Notes under the pieces: generated by a model
What the model was told of the DNA's origin: nothing
Seen by the model: the letters and a program-made list of their open reading frames with translations, nothing else
Database searches by the model: none
Made by a program: the position numbers and the translations under genes
Source of the DNA: Sneathiella chungangensis
GTDB taxonomy: Bacteria; Pseudomonadota; Alphaproteobacteria; Sneathiellales; Sneathiellaceae
Length of the DNA: 64,000 nucleotides
Direction: 5' to 3'
Assembly: GCF_009882935.1 (NCBI RefSeq)
Contig: NZ_WTVA01000001.1
Location: forward strand, 1 to 64,000
Shown here: positions 55,245 through 64,000 of the stretch, in pieces
Layout of the letters: every line of letters starts with the position of its first letter
How positions within the stretch are numbered: position 1 is the stretch's first letter

Positions 55245-56951
55245 ATGTCAGTAAAAAAGATGGATCATGAAGCGCCAGGGCGCATCCATCCCATGATCGA
55301 AGACGTCAAGGAACAATACAAGAGCGGCAAGATGGACCGCCGGGAATTCCTCCGCACCTCAACCTTGCTCGGCCTGTCGGCCGCCGCCGCCTATTCTTTC
55401 GTCGGCATTGCGGACCCGACGATGGAGGCAAAGGCGGCAACGCCGAAAAAGGGCGGCATCCTGAAAATCTCCATGGAAGTGCAGGAGATGAACGATCCGG
55501 CCGTCTATAGCTGGACGCCGCCGTCCAACGTTGCGCGGCAGATGTGCGAATATCTCGTCATGACCGGCCCGGACAATGTCACGCGGCCGTATCTGGCGGA
55601 AAGCTGGTCCGCATCGGACGATCTCAAGACCTGGACCTTCAAGTTGCGCCAAGGCGTCAAATGGCATAACGGCGATGATTTCAACGCCGATGACGTGATG
55701 TTCAACTTCACCCGCTGGCTCGATCCGAACACCGGCTCGTCCAACGTCGGGCTGTTCGATTCCATGCTCACGACCGTGGGCGAGGGCGACAATGCCAAGA
55801 AGGTGATGACGGAAGGCGCGCTCGAAAAGGTCGATGACTATACCATCCGCCTGCATCTGAATTCGCCGGTGCTGTCGATCCCGGAAAACCTTTATAACTA
55901 TCCGACAATGATCGTCCATCGCGACTTCAAGGGTAACCTGGTCGAGCAGCCGAACGGCACGGGCCCCTTCACTCTCGTTGACTTCGCGGTCGGGGAAAAG
56001 GCGGTTCTCAAGCGCGTTGATCAGCCCTACTGGGGTGAAAAATACCCGGACGAGCCCTTCTGGGGCGGCGAGGTCTATCTCGACGAGATCCATTATTTCG
56101 ACCATGGCGCCGGGTCCGCGGCCCAGCTGGCCGCCGTTGCCTCCGGTCAGGTGGATATGAACTACGAGTTCGATATCGCCTCCCTCGGCATGGCGCAGTC
56201 GATCCCGGGCATGAAAATCCTCGAGGCCCGGACGGCGCAGACCGGCGTGATGCGCATGAACATCACGCAGAAGCCGTTTGATGACAAGCGGGTGCGTCAG
56301 GCCCTGATGGCCTGCGTCGATGCGGAAAAATACAACGAGTTGGTCTATCAGGGACGCGGCGATGTCGGTGAACATCACCATGTGTCCCCGATCCATCCGG
56401 AATATTTCGCGCTGAACCGGCGGGAGCGGGATATCGACAAAGCGAAGCTTCTGCTCGCCGAGGCGGGTTATCCGGACGGTATCGAGCTGACCATCGATGT
56501 CGGTAACACCAACGGCCCGTGGCAGCAGCAGGTCTGTGAAATCCTGAAGGAGCAGGCCGCCGAAGCCGGGATCACGCTCAACCTCAACCTGATGCCGGCC
56601 TCGAAATACTGGGAAATCTGGGCAACGACGCCGTTCGGCATCACCGCCTGGACCCATCGTCCGCTCGGCACCATGGTGCTCAGCCTGGCCTATCGCGCCG
56701 GGGTGCCGTGGAACGAAACCGGGTATAACAACCCCGCATTCGAGAAGGCCCTCGACAAGGCGGAATCCCTGGTCGACGCGGAGAAGCGCAAGGCCGCGAT
56801 GGAGGAAGTCGAGAAAATCCTCCAGGACGACGCCATCATCATTCAGCCGATCTGGCAGCCGAAATTCTTCCTGGCGAGCGAGAAGGTCATGAATGTGGAG
56901 GCGCATCCGACCCAGTACCACCAGCTTTATAAAGTCTGGATCAACAGCTAA
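55245..56951 (+). CDS. Dpp/Opp-type ABC transporter substrate-binding protein
   Basis: A 568-residue secreted protein of the SBP_bac_5 family. The N-terminus has a Tat-like motif [13 protein letters not shown] (~31) preceded by a 30-residue polar leader and ends with AKAA cleavage. The mature part starts [17 protein letters not shown] and includes [27 protein letters not shown], typical for dipeptide/oligopeptide binding proteins. It leads the operon and is separated from the permeases by an internal terminator, so it should be made in excess. Ligand could be a peptide, opine or glycoside. Confidence 0.92.
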   Translation: MSVKKMDHEAPGRIHPMIEDVKEQYKSGKMDRREFLRTSTLLGLSAAAAYSFVGIADPTMEAKAATPKKGGILKISMEVQEMNDPAVYSWTPPSNVARQMCEYLVMTGPDNVTRPYLAESWSASDDLKTWTFKLRQGVKWHNGDDFNADDVMFNFTRWLDPNTGSSNVGLFDSMLTTVGEGDNAKKVMTEGALEKVDDYTIRLHLNSPVLSIPENLYNYPTMIVHRDFKGNLVEQPNGTGPFTLVDFAVGEKAVLKRVDQPYWGEKYPDEPFWGGEVYLDEIHYFDHGAGSAAQLAAVASGQVDMNYEFDIASLGMAQSIPGMKILEARTAQTGVMRMNITQKPFDDKRVRQALMACVDAEKYNELVYQGRGDVGEHHHVSPIHPEYFALNRRERDIDKAKLLLAEAGYPDGIELTIDVGNTNGPWQQQVCEILKEQAAEAGITLNLNLMPASKYWEIWATTPFGITAWTHRPLGTMVLSLAYRAGVPWNETGYNNPAFEKALDKAESLVDAEKRKAAMEEVEKILQDDAIIIQPIWQPKFFLASEKVMNVEAHPTQYHQLYKVWINS

Positions 56952-56964
56952 ACCGGACAGTCAA

Positions 56965-57000
56965 GATAAGGGCGATATTTTATCGCCCTTATCTGTTTTC
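56965..57000 (+). terminator. Internal terminator between binding protein and permease genes
   Basis: A perfect 14-bp stem AGATAAGGGCGATA / TATCGCCCTTATCT with a 3-base loop and GTTTT tail. Its place inside the operon suggests partial termination, raising the ratio of binding protein to membrane subunits. Confidence 0.85.
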
Positions 57001-57032
57001 TGCGCTATTTTGCCCCAGGGGGGAGCAAACAC

Positions 57033-57965
57033 ATGCTGATACTGGCGTTTCGTCGATTTCTTTCAATGGCCCTGATCATGGTCATTGTCTCCTTTACGCT
57101 TTTCGCGATTTTCGAATCCGATAAACTCGCCGTCGCCGGCAAGGTCCTTGGACCCTATTCAAGCACCGAACAGCGGGAGCTGTGGCTGGAGAATAACGGC
57201 TATAACGAACCATTTCTGGAACGCTACGTCACCTGGGTCGGCAATGCGCTCACCGGTGATTTCGGCTATTCCATCCAGTACAAGTCGCCGGTCGCCGACG
57301 TGCTCTGGCCGCGGCTTGCCAATACGGCCATCCTTGCGGGGCTCTATATGGCCTTCATGATCCCGCTCTCGCTCACCCTCGGGGTGATCGCCGGCATGAA
57401 GGAAGGCTCATTCCAGGATCGCGCGGTCTCGGTGGGATCAGTGCTCACCACATCGGTTCCGGAATTCGCGAGCGCCACCTTCTTCTCCGCCATCTTTGTC
57501 TTCTGGCTGGGCTGGCTGCCCGGCACCTCGGCGATGACCAGCGGTTTCAGTTGGGCGGAGATCTTCCTGCCTGTCTTCGTGCTGGTGATCTACGGCTTCG
57601 GCTATACGGCGCGGATGACCCGCGCGTCCATGGCGGAGGTCATGACATCGCATTATATCCGCACGGCGGTCCTCAAGGGCATTCCCTATCGCCGGGTGAT
57701 CATGCGCCATGCGCTGCGCAACGCGCTGATCGCGCCCTTTACGGTCATCATCCTGCAGCTTAACTGGCTGCTCTCGGGCGTCATCGTGGTCGAGGTGTTC
57801 TTCGCCTACAAGGGCTTCGGCAAGCTGCTCCTCGACGGGGCGCTGTTCGGCGATATCTTCGTGATCGAGGCCTGCACACTCGTCGCCGTGTTCGTCGCGG
57901 TGTTCTCGCAATTCATCTCGGATATCGGCTATACGCTGCTGAATCCGCGGATCCGGTTCACATAA
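57033..57965 (+). CDS. Dpp/Opp-type ABC transporter permease 1 (DppB type)
   Basis: A 310-residue inner-membrane permease with six segments. The EAA loop is around RASMAEVMTSHYIRTAVLKGIPYRRVIMRHALRNALI (given in parts), typical for DppB. The periplasmic stretch between TM1 and TM2 is short. It is 13 bp ahead of the DppC-type gene. Confidence 0.92.
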   Translation: MLILAFRRFLSMALIMVIVSFTLFAIFESDKLAVAGKVLGPYSSTEQRELWLENNGYNEPFLERYVTWVGNALTGDFGYSIQYKSPVADVLWPRLANTAILAGLYMAFMIPLSLTLGVIAGMKEGSFQDRAVSVGSVLTTSVPEFASATFFSAIFVFWLGWLPGTSAMTSGFSWAEIFLPVFVLVIYGFGYTARMTRASMAEVMTSHYIRTAVLKGIPYRRVIMRHALRNALIAPFTVIILQLNWLLSGVIVVEVFFAYKGFGKLLLDGALFGDIFVIEACTLVAVFVAVFSQFISDIGYTLLNPRIRFT

Positions 57966-57978
57966 GGGAGGGACGGTC

Positions 57979-58863
57979 ATGACTGCTGATGTTCAGAATA
58001 ACGACGCTTCTCCCTCCGCGATCGGGAAGTTCTTCAAATCCCTCGGCCTGCTCAGGGAAAGCCCGATTGCCATTTTCGGCCTCGCGCTGATCCTGTTCTG
58101 GGTGATCCTCGCGATCCTCGCGCCGGTGCTCCCGCTTTACGATCCGAACGCCCCGCTGGAGCCGTTCAAATTCCCGATGTCGGAGGCGCGCGATGGCGGG
58201 CTCTACTGGCTCGGCACCGACCATAAGGGCCGGGATATCCTCTCGCGCGTCATCTTCGGCGCGCAGCAGGTGCTGATCTGGGCGACCACGGCCACGGCCG
58301 TCGCCTATATCGTCGGCATGCTGATGGGGGTTGTCGCGGGCTATCTCGGCGGCTGGTACGACGAGGTTATTTCCTTTATCTCCAACGTCCTGCTCTCCTT
58401 CCCGGTGATCGTGCTTTATATCATCATCATCACCTATCTCGGCGCGACGGGCTTCAACATCGTGCTCGCTGTGACCTTTGCGTCAGCCCCCGGCATCATG
58501 CGTATCGTGCGCGGCCTCGTGCTCGATCTTCGAACGCGGGACTATATCTTCGCGGCGCAGACAAGGGGCGAGAGCGCCATGTATATCATGCTGGTCGAAT
58601 TGCTCCCGAACGCCCGCGGGCCGCTCATCGTCGATGCCTGCCTGCGGCTTGGCTATACGACCATCACCATCGCCATGCTCGGCTATCTCGGCCTCGGCCT
58701 GCCGCCACCAGATCCCGACTGGGGCAAGATGATCGCCGAAACCCAGCCGCTCGGCAGCTTCGCCGGTCATATGGCGGTGGTCCCGGCGGCGGCGATTTCC
58801 TCGCTCGTGCTCGGCTTTAACCTGCTGGCCGACGGCCTTCGCGAAATTTCATTGAAGGATTAG
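57979..58863 (+). CDS. Dpp/Opp-type ABC transporter permease 2 (DppC type)
   Basis: A 294-residue inner-membrane permease with six segments. It has the DppC/OppC start (LLRESPIAIFGLALILFWV), the motif WLGTDHKGRDILSRVIFGAQ (~75) and an EAA loop (IFAAQTRGESAMYIMLVELLPN). GGGAGG precedes the ATG. It forms the channel with the DppB-type protein. Confidence 0.92.
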   Translation: MTADVQNNDASPSAIGKFFKSLGLLRESPIAIFGLALILFWVILAILAPVLPLYDPNAPLEPFKFPMSEARDGGLYWLGTDHKGRDILSRVIFGAQQVLIWATTATAVAYIVGMLMGVVAGYLGGWYDEVISFISNVLLSFPVIVLYIIIITYLGATGFNIVLAVTFASAPGIMRIVRGLVLDLRTRDYIFAAQTRGESAMYIMLVELLPNARGPLIVDACLRLGYTTITIAMLGYLGLGLPPPDPDWGKMIAETQPLGSFAGHMAVVPAAAISSLVLGFNLLADGLREISLKD

Positions 58864-58873
58864 GAGAAAAGCG

Positions 58874-60955
58874 ATGGAACAGACACCCATTCTGGAATGC
58901 CGCGATCTCTGCATCTCCTATGAGACCCGCGCCGGCGAAATACCGGCGGTCATTGATTTCAACATGAAGGTGATGCCGGGGCAGGGCGTCGGCATCGTCG
59001 GCGAAAGCGGCTGCGGCAAGTCCACGGTCGCCCTCGCCATCATGCAGTATCTCGGCTCCAACGGCTATATCAAGAGCGGCGAGATATTCTTCCATGGCCG
59101 CGACATGCGCACCATGAGCGAAGAGGAACTGCGCAGCATCCGCGGATCCAAGATCGCCATGATCTATCAGGAGCCGATGGCCTCGCTCAACCCGTCGATG
59201 AAGATCGGCGACCAGCTGGCCGAGGTGCCGCTCTTTCATGAGGATGTGACGCGGGCCGAAGCATTGGAGCGGGCGCTTGCCCTGCTGGAGGCGGTGAAGC
59301 TGCCCGATCCGAAGCGGATCATGGACGCCTATCCGCACCAGATTTCCGGCGGCCAGCAGCAGCGCGTGGTGATCGCCATGGCGCTCTTGTCCAAGCCCGA
59401 TCTCCTGCTGCTTGACGAGCCGACCACCGCGCTTGACGTGACGGTGGAGCGGGGGATTGTCGAGCTGGTCAAGGAAATCTCCGAGGAATTCGGCACGGCG
59501 ATGATCTATATCTCGCATAATCTCGGGCTGATCCTGGATACCTGCGACCGGGTGACGGTCATGTATTCCGGCGAGGCGGTCGAGGACGGCACCATCAACG
59601 AGGTGTTCGATGCCATGTGCCATCCCTATACGAGCGGGCTGTTCGCCTCGATCCCGCTGCCCGGCGCCGACAAGAACGAACGGCCGCTGGTCCCCATTCC
59701 GGGGCAGCTTCCGCTCCCGCATCAGCGGCCGAAGGGCTGCTTCTTCGGGCCGCGCTGCGCCTTCTTCAAGGCGGGGACCTGCGATCAGGACAAGGTCCCC
59801 ATGCGCTCCGTCGCCGGGGAGGAGGGGCATAAGGTCCGCTGCGCCCGGTTCGAGGAGATCGACTGGGCCGAGGGCGATCATACGGCGGTAACGGTGAAAT
59901 CCGTGAAGTCGGGCAAGGTCGTGCTTGAAGTGCGCAACATGAAGAAATATTACGAGATCCGCTCAAGTTCGATCCTCGCGATGATCCGCGGCGATGCGGT
60001 GAAAACCGTGAAGGCGAACGAGGATATCAATTTCAATGCGCGCGAGGCGGAGACCGTCGCCATCGTCGGGGAATCGGGCTGCGGCAAGTCGACCTTCGCC
60101 AAGGTACTGATGGGCCTGGAAGAAGCGACAGGCGGCGAGGTGATCCTCAACGGGGAGGATCTCGCCCATGTTTCCGTGCAGAAACGCAAGGCGCGCACCG
60201 TCGGGCATCTGCAGATGGTCTTCCAGAACCCCTTCGATACGCTCAATCCCTCGCATTCGGTAGGCAGCCAGATCGCCCGCGTGATCCGTAAATTCGGTGT
60301 CGAGACGGACAAGGAAAAGGTCCGCCAGAAGGTCAATGACCTCTTGGATCTCGTGAAACTGCCGCGAGATTTCGCGCATCGCCGGCCGCGCCAGCTCTCG
60401 GGCGGTCAGAAACAGCGGATCGGCATCGCCCGCGCCTTCGCCGGCAACCCGGCCGTGGTGGTGGCGGACGAGCCTGTCTCGGCGCTCGATGTGTCGGTGC
60501 AGGCGGCGGTGACGGGGCTGCTCACGGAAATCCAGAACGAGCTCCGCTCGACGCTGCTCTTCATCAGCCATGACTTGAGCGTCGTCCGCTATCTCTCTGA
60601 TCGCGTTGTGGTTATGTATCTTGGGCATATCGTGGAGCAGGGGACGACGGACGAGGTGTTCTCGCCGCCCTATCATCCCTATACGGAGGCGCTCCTGTCC
60701 GCGGTGCCGATTGCCGATACCTCGGTCGAGCAAAAACAGATCATCCTGAAAGGCGATATTCCGTCTGCGATGAACCCGCCGCCCGGCTGCCCGTTCCAGA
60801 CCCGCTGCCCACGCAAGATCGGCGCGATCTGCGAGACGGAAGTGCCGCCGGTCAAGGAACTTTCCCCCGGCCATACGATCTTCTGCCATCTCGAGGAAGA
60901 GGTGCTGAACGCCATGGAACCGGTCATCGTCATGCATGACGAAGCCGCGGAATAA
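58874..60955 (+). CDS. Fused Dpp/Opp ABC ATPase (DppD-DppF in one protein)
   Basis: A 693-residue double ATPase. The first unit (~1-340) has Walker [10 protein letters not shown] at 43-51, signature [14 protein letters not shown] and Walker [12 protein letters not shown], then a C-terminal oligopeptide domain with [16 protein letters not shown] (Cys cluster as in DppD). The second (~350-693) has Walker [10 protein letters not shown] at ~399-407, signature [15 protein letters not shown], Walker [12 protein letters not shown] and another Cys-rich tail, [16 protein letters not shown]. Separate DppD and DppF genes are more common; the fusion fixes a 1:1 heterodimer. GGAG precedes the ATG. Confidence 0.93.
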   Translation: MEQTPILECRDLCISYETRAGEIPAVIDFNMKVMPGQGVGIVGESGCGKSTVALAIMQYLGSNGYIKSGEIFFHGRDMRTMSEEELRSIRGSKIAMIYQEPMASLNPSMKIGDQLAEVPLFHEDVTRAEALERALALLEAVKLPDPKRIMDAYPHQISGGQQQRVVIAMALLSKPDLLLLDEPTTALDVTVERGIVELVKEISEEFGTAMIYISHNLGLILDTCDRVTVMYSGEAVEDGTINEVFDAMCHPYTSGLFASIPLPGADKNERPLVPIPGQLPLPHQRPKGCFFGPRCAFFKAGTCDQDKVPMRSVAGEEGHKVRCARFEEIDWAEGDHTAVTVKSVKSGKVVLEVRNMKKYYEIRSSSILAMIRGDAVKTVKANEDINFNAREAETVAIVGESGCGKSTFAKVLMGLEEATGGEVILNGEDLAHVSVQKRKARTVGHLQMVFQNPFDTLNPSHSVGSQIARVIRKFGVETDKEKVRQKVNDLLDLVKLPRDFAHRRPRQLSGGQKQRIGIARAFAGNPAVVVADEPVSALDVSVQAAVTGLLTEIQNELRSTLLFISHDLSVVRYLSDRVVVMYLGHIVEQGTTDEVFSPPYHPYTEALLSAVPIADTSVEQKQIILKGDIPSAMNPPPGCPFQTRCPRKIGAICETEVPPVKELSPGHTIFCHLEEEVLNAMEPVIVMHDEAAE

Positions 60956-60973
60956 CCCCCTCACATAAAACGC

Positions 60974-61002
60974 AAAAAGGCGCTCCTCGGGGCGCCTTTT
61001 TT
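60974..61002 (+). terminator. Terminator of the Dpp-type operon
   Basis: A 10-bp stem AAAAAGGCGC / GCGCCTTTTT with an 8-base loop follows the stop by 20 bp and ends in T residues. Confidence 0.88.
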
Positions 61003-61088
61003 GTGGGCGGAGAAAATCGGGGAAAATCCGGCGATATTAACGGTTTGTTTATCCTGACTGGTTAGGCTCGGGGCCTGATCATGAAAAA

Positions 61089-61880
61089 ATGAGCCCTCGG
61101 GACGTTAGAATGACGCCGGACAAACCGAAATATTCGCAATATGTCGTGCAGACGCTGTTTGACACCAAATGGCGCAGTTTCGGCCGCTACGACGCGGAAA
61201 TGCCGGCGCAGGACATCGCGCGCCAGCTCGTCGAAGAGTGGGGCAAGGCGCGGGTGCGCATTCTCGGCGGCTATTTCTCGCCCAAAAAGGACCGCATGGT
61301 CTATTACAAGGTCGATATCCGCGACGCCTTCCGCCTGCGCTCCTCGCGCGCGTTCCAGACGTCGAAATTCCTGATCGGCAGCACGGCCCTTGGCGGGGCG
61401 ATGCTGGCGGTCTTCCTGGTGGCCTATAACATTATCACTCCCATGTCATCGATGGCGGCAGACGGGAAGGGACCGGAGCTGGCGTCAAACGGACGACCGA
61501 CCCCGGTCGCTCCCATTGCGAAGCCCGTCAATTTGCGCGCGCGCTTTACTGAAGTGATCAAAGTCCCCTACGACAAGGTCTGGGACTTCGATACCGTGCC
61601 CTTGCGGCTACGGGGAGCCTGGAGCACGGCTTGCAATGCAGACGGAAGGAAAGTCGTCCTCGGCGAGCGGGATCTGATGCGCTCTGCGCAGGGAGACACC
61701 GCCGAACCGTTGACATCCGTCTGGCAGACCGGCCAGCGCTACGGCCTGGTCCGTGAAAGCGGCTCTGTTGAGATGGTGGACATGATCTCCGCCGATCGAC
61801 TGCGGAAAATCGGCACCATGAGCCGCGACGGCGAATTCCTCGCCGATACCTCCGGGGCCATCCTGTACCGCTGCCTCTGA
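61089..61880 (+). CDS. Membrane-anchored hypothetical protein
   Basis: A 263-residue protein I do not recognise. A cytoplasmic N-terminal domain (~15-90, YVVQTLFDTKWRSFGRYD) is followed by one membrane segment (~93-113) and a periplasmic domain (~120-263) with three Cys (STACNAD and ILYRCL). Type II topology is likely. The ATG at 61089 is the longest option; an ATG at 61110 is also possible and has GGGACG ahead. An imperfect CtrA-type box (TTAA-N7-TTTA) lies about 45 bp upstream. No operon partner. Confidence 0.65.
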   Translation: MSPRDVRMTPDKPKYSQYVVQTLFDTKWRSFGRYDAEMPAQDIARQLVEEWGKARVRILGGYFSPKKDRMVYYKVDIRDAFRLRSSRAFQTSKFLIGSTALGGAMLAVFLVAYNIITPMSSMAADGKGPELASNGRPTPVAPIAKPVNLRARFTEVIKVPYDKVWDFDTVPLRLRGAWSTACNADGRKVVLGERDLMRSAQGDTAEPLTSVWQTGQRYGLVRESGSVEMVDMISADRLRKIGTMSRDGEFLADTSGAILYRCL

Positions 61881-62242
61881 AGGCCGGACCCTCATCAACC
61901 CGCTCTCAGTCGTCGGATTGACCGTTCCGGTAGCTCTCGGGGCCGATCAAACCCCCGGCAGACGGCGTCCGGCACGCCGAATTACGAATACCCGCAAGAC
62001 TTACCTAACGAACGCCGGGTACCCTTTATTCACATATATATGGAATTCAGCTGAAAGGGGCAGCCACCCCTTGCCACGCACCGCGACCTCTCAAGCCGCA
62101 ACGTGGAGATGTAATTATATAGGAATATTGCGTGGTATGCAAGTAAATAGATAGCCGAATTTTGACTTTATACTAATTATGGCTGTGCTAAAATTTGCAA
62201 TAGTTAAAATGTGCAAAAAGTTTTAGGGCGGGTATAAATGAG
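61881..62242. other. Intergenic region, G+C-rich then A+T-rich
   Basis: About 362 bp. The first ~220 bp have the genome's usual G+C content; from ~62110 the sequence becomes A+T-rich and leads into the DUF2971 gene. I see no tRNA, repeat, integrase remnant or attachment site, and no other gene. Confidence 0.5.
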
Positions 62243-63169
62243 ATGAACGCTGACGAAAAATTGCATGTAATTCCTGAGCATTGGAAAAATGGTAGATTGC
62301 ATTTTTTTAAGTACGTCTCTGCGAAAACTGCAAAAATTATTCTTGAAAACAGAACACTTCGATGGACAACTCCAATCAATTTAAACGATCCATTTGATTT
62401 GCAATTCGGACTAAAGGTAAAAGTAGATTTTTTTAAGCTAAAAAAGATATGTCGTGAAAAGCTTTGGGAAATATACAAACAAGATAAAACAGAGAACTCC
62501 ATAAATATGATTGGGGGAATGGTAAAAACGATCAAATCCATACCCATTGATTTGAATAAAGAAGAATTTATAGAAATTATCGATGCCGGAATAGAAACGG
62601 CATACAACACTATATATGAGCGTCTTCCAGAATTTAATGCGGGTCTAATAGAAGGATTATCTAATAGTAAAATTCTTTGTATGACCATCAAGCCAAACAA
62701 TAAGCTAATGTGGGCGCACTATGCGGATAATCATCGCGGAGTAGTATTGAGATTTCGCTCTGTTCCTGCATTTGATAGTGCATATGGTTCAGCGATGCCT
62801 ATGAACTATGTCGATGAAATTCCAGAATTGATGGATTTGGACTATATGGCCGATTTTGTATGTGGCTTTAGAACCTTTGATCATGATGAAAGGATGAAAA
62901 TTATGGACAAGGTTGTTTATACAAAATCTTCGGAGTGGCGATACGAAGATGAATGGCGTATGCATGCTGGTTCCGGCCGAAGCCATTCAGCGTCATTTGA
63001 AGATATACCATTTAGTAAGAATGAATTAGACGGAATAGTTTTCGGTTTAAAAATTTCAGATAGAGATAGGGCAGAAATAGAGAGTTTATCAAAAAACTAT
63101 CCTAATATTCAATTGATGTCCGCAAAGCGTTCGGACGGGGAGTTTAATATAATTGTAGAAAATTATTAG
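62243..63169 (+). CDS. DUF2971 domain protein, A+T-rich
   Basis: A 308-residue cytoplasmic protein of the DUF2971 family. Family hallmarks are an N-terminal FFKYVSAKTAKIILENRTLRW and TPINLNDPFD (~45) and later LMWAHYADNHRGVVLRF (~154-170) and EWRYEDEWRM (~232). The function of DUF2971 is unknown. Codon use is strongly A+T-rich, unlike every other gene here, so it was probably gained recently by transfer. The ribosome-binding site is weak. Nothing beside it identifies a partner. Confidence 0.85.
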   Translation: MNADEKLHVIPEHWKNGRLHFFKYVSAKTAKIILENRTLRWTTPINLNDPFDLQFGLKVKVDFFKLKKICREKLWEIYKQDKTENSINMIGGMVKTIKSIPIDLNKEEFIEIIDAGIETAYNTIYERLPEFNAGLIEGLSNSKILCMTIKPNNKLMWAHYADNHRGVVLRFRSVPAFDSAYGSAMPMNYVDEIPELMDLDYMADFVCGFRTFDHDERMKIMDKVVYTKSSEWRYEDEWRMHAGSGRSHSASFEDIPFSKNELDGIVFGLKISDRDRAEIESLSKNYPNIQLMSAKRSDGEFNIIVENY

Positions 63170-63470
63170 AATTTTTTTACTTTTTGCGTTTCTATCTCTC
63201 ATCAATTACTTCTATATTATAGGCCCTAATCCCCCATCCAAAAATTTCACACGCCAAATATCCCCGTAAAGTTGCGAGGCCCCGCATTCGCGTCGCTGAG
63301 TTTACTCTACGTCCGGCTTTCACGCTCCACCCAACTTTTGAACACCGGCGGGTGGCGGGTTGGGAGGGGGCGCCCTGGAGGACCGAGTTGTTATTTGTAT
63401 TAAGCGATTACTCAGGATAACATGACCGTCGAGCAGGCCCTTTTCATCTACATCATTATCAGGAGCTGGA
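63170..63470. other. Intergenic region after DUF2971
   Basis: About 301 bp with no credible gene or RNA. It starts A+T-rich and turns G+C-rich, marking the right edge of the A+T-rich island. Confidence 0.5.
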
Positions 63471-63851
63471 ATGTTTAGTCATATTATGGTTGGCGCGGAC
63501 GATGTCGAGGCCGCGAAAGTCTTTTACGATGCCGTTCTTGGCGCCCTCGGCCATGCGCCGGGCGTGATTGACGCAAAAGGGCGGTGCTTTTACCGCACGA
63601 AAACAGGTGTGTTCGCGATCAGCAAACCGATCGATGGCGACCCCGCCTGTCACGGCAACGGCAGCACGATCGGTTTCGCGGCCTCTGATCCCGCGGCGGC
63701 GGACAGGTGGCATGCCGCCGGTCTCGCAAATGGCGGCGTGACTTGCGAGGACCCTCCCGGCGTTCGCGAAGGGGCAAACGGTAATCTTTACCTTGCCTAT
63801 CTCCGCGATCCATCGGGCAATAAGATTTGCGCCCTGCATCGCATGGGGTAG
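63471..63851 (+). CDS. VOC-family (glyoxalase-like) protein
   Basis: A 126-residue vicinal-oxygen-chelate protein. The repeat FSHIMVGADDVEAAKVFYDAVLGALG near the start and NLYLAYLRDPSGNKICALH at the end are the usual paired beta-alpha-beta-beta-beta elements. His4 and a later Glu-position residue may bind a metal, but the second site (YLAYLRD) has Ala where a Glu would be expected in glyoxalase I, so enzymatic role is doubtful. An AGGAG ribosome-binding site lies ahead. It is followed 4 bp later by a sulfotransferase gene. Confidence 0.87.
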   Translation: MFSHIMVGADDVEAAKVFYDAVLGALGHAPGVIDAKGRCFYRTKTGVFAISKPIDGDPACHGNGSTIGFAASDPAAADRWHAAGLANGGVTCEDPPGVREGANGNLYLAYLRDPSGNKICALHRMG

Positions 63852-63855
63852 TGCC

Positions 63856-64000
63856 ATGTCATTAAAAGTGATCAGCTTGGGCGTCGGCAGAACGGGCACA
63901 TATTCCCTTAAGCTCGCGATCAATCAGGTCGGGCTGGGACCCTGTCACCATATGGAAGAAGTGCTTCATCATCATCCGGTGCAAGTCCCTCTGTGGTTGG
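63856..64000 (+). CDS. Sulfotransferase family protein, N-terminal part
   Basis: Only the first 48 codons are in the window; the frame continues past the right edge. The start LKVISLGVGRTGTYSLKLA is the P-loop-like PAPS-binding element of a bacterial sulfotransferase family, followed by LGPCHHMEEVL. It probably forms an operon with the VOC gene 4 bp upstream. Confidence 0.8.
   Translation, partial: MSLKVISLGVGRTGTYSLKLAINQVGLGPCHHMEEVLHHHPVQVPLWL

Noticed and set aside
61030-61044. TTAA-N7-TTTA near the 61089 gene
   Set aside because: One half-site is imperfect, so I did not list it as a CtrA box.

Overview
The window reads as an alphaproteobacterial chromosome of roughly 60% G+C. It opens at the tail of an rRNA operon (5S rRNA followed by an initiator tRNA-Met, the usual alphaproteobacterial order). 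It then carries a dense metabolic and transport neighbourhood rich in acyl-CoA ligases, an acyl-CoA dehydrogenase and aromatic-type enzymes. A guanidine-II riboswitch, TTAA-N7-TTAA (CtrA-type) boxes and a VPLPA-CTERM protein fit a free-living, probably marine or soil, alphaproteobacterium. The genus cannot be fixed from the sequence alone. There is no IS element, integrase, phage gene or CRISPR array.

Layout. 1-443: end of the rrn operon, tRNA-fMet, and a 20-nt tRNA 3' relic between terminators. 443-5017: an azoreductase/LysR divergent pair, then a three-gene operon (AhpD-like, DUF1348, PPOX-type flavin protein) divergent from a second LysR. 5033-7685: a hybrid PAS histidine kinase and an OmpR-type response regulator with overlapping genes. 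8073-16248: a complete branched-chain-type (HAAT) ABC importer interleaved with two adenylate-forming ligases, apparently one uptake-plus-CoA-activation operon. 16261-21431: a hypothetical protein, a CDF metal exporter/MerR pair with a textbook stretched promoter, an APC permease, a TPR lipoprotein-like/secreted protein and a small membrane protein. 21690-27735: malic enzyme, GT87-type membrane protein, HPPD-like dioxygenase homologue and FMN-binding glutamate-synthase-like protein, all on the plus strand. 27739-33892: ClC transporter, aldo/keto reductase, HCCA isomerase, GST, YqaA-like protein, SH3-domain protein and an acidic orphan. 34067-36854: an acyl-CoA ligase followed by an alpha/beta-hydrolase-OsmC fusion. 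37145-39656: an unusual sensor kinase convergent with a GntR regulator. 39742-44494 (minus strand): NagK-type kinase, NagA and an SsuABC/TauABC-type importer, with the GntR gene last. 44630-49973: pobA, adenylate cyclase, sulfatase-like hydrolase, DUF427 and RluA-type synthase. 49966-50386: SugE/Gdx guanidinium exporter under a guanidine-II riboswitch with a visible promoter. 50406-53729: GNAT and MarR, alpha/beta hydrolase, acyl-CoA dehydrogenase. 53990-60955: VPLPA-CTERM protein and a Dpp/Opp-type importer whose two ATPases are fused in one protein. 61089-64000: an orphan membrane-anchored protein, an A+T-rich DUF2971 gene, a VOC protein and the start of a sulfotransferase.

How it fits together. 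Most of the window concerns importing organic acids, peptides or amino sugars and feeding them into CoA-thioester or central metabolism (malic enzyme, PobA, NagA, acyl-CoA dehydrogenase). Small detoxification modules sit between them (azoreductase, AhpD-like, OsmC fusion, GST, CDF exporter, guanidinium exporter). The best-supported regulatory elements are the guanidine-II riboswitch, the MerR operator and the LysR palindrome. The CtrA-type boxes and the sigma-54-type promoter are weaker, testable candidates. I saw no clearly new multi-gene defence or mobile system. The least explained items are the HPPD-like/GltS-like pair, the PaaK-like ligase with a rewritten P-loop, the atypical kinase at 37145, the composition-mosaic VPLPA-CTERM gene and the A+T-rich DUF2971 island.
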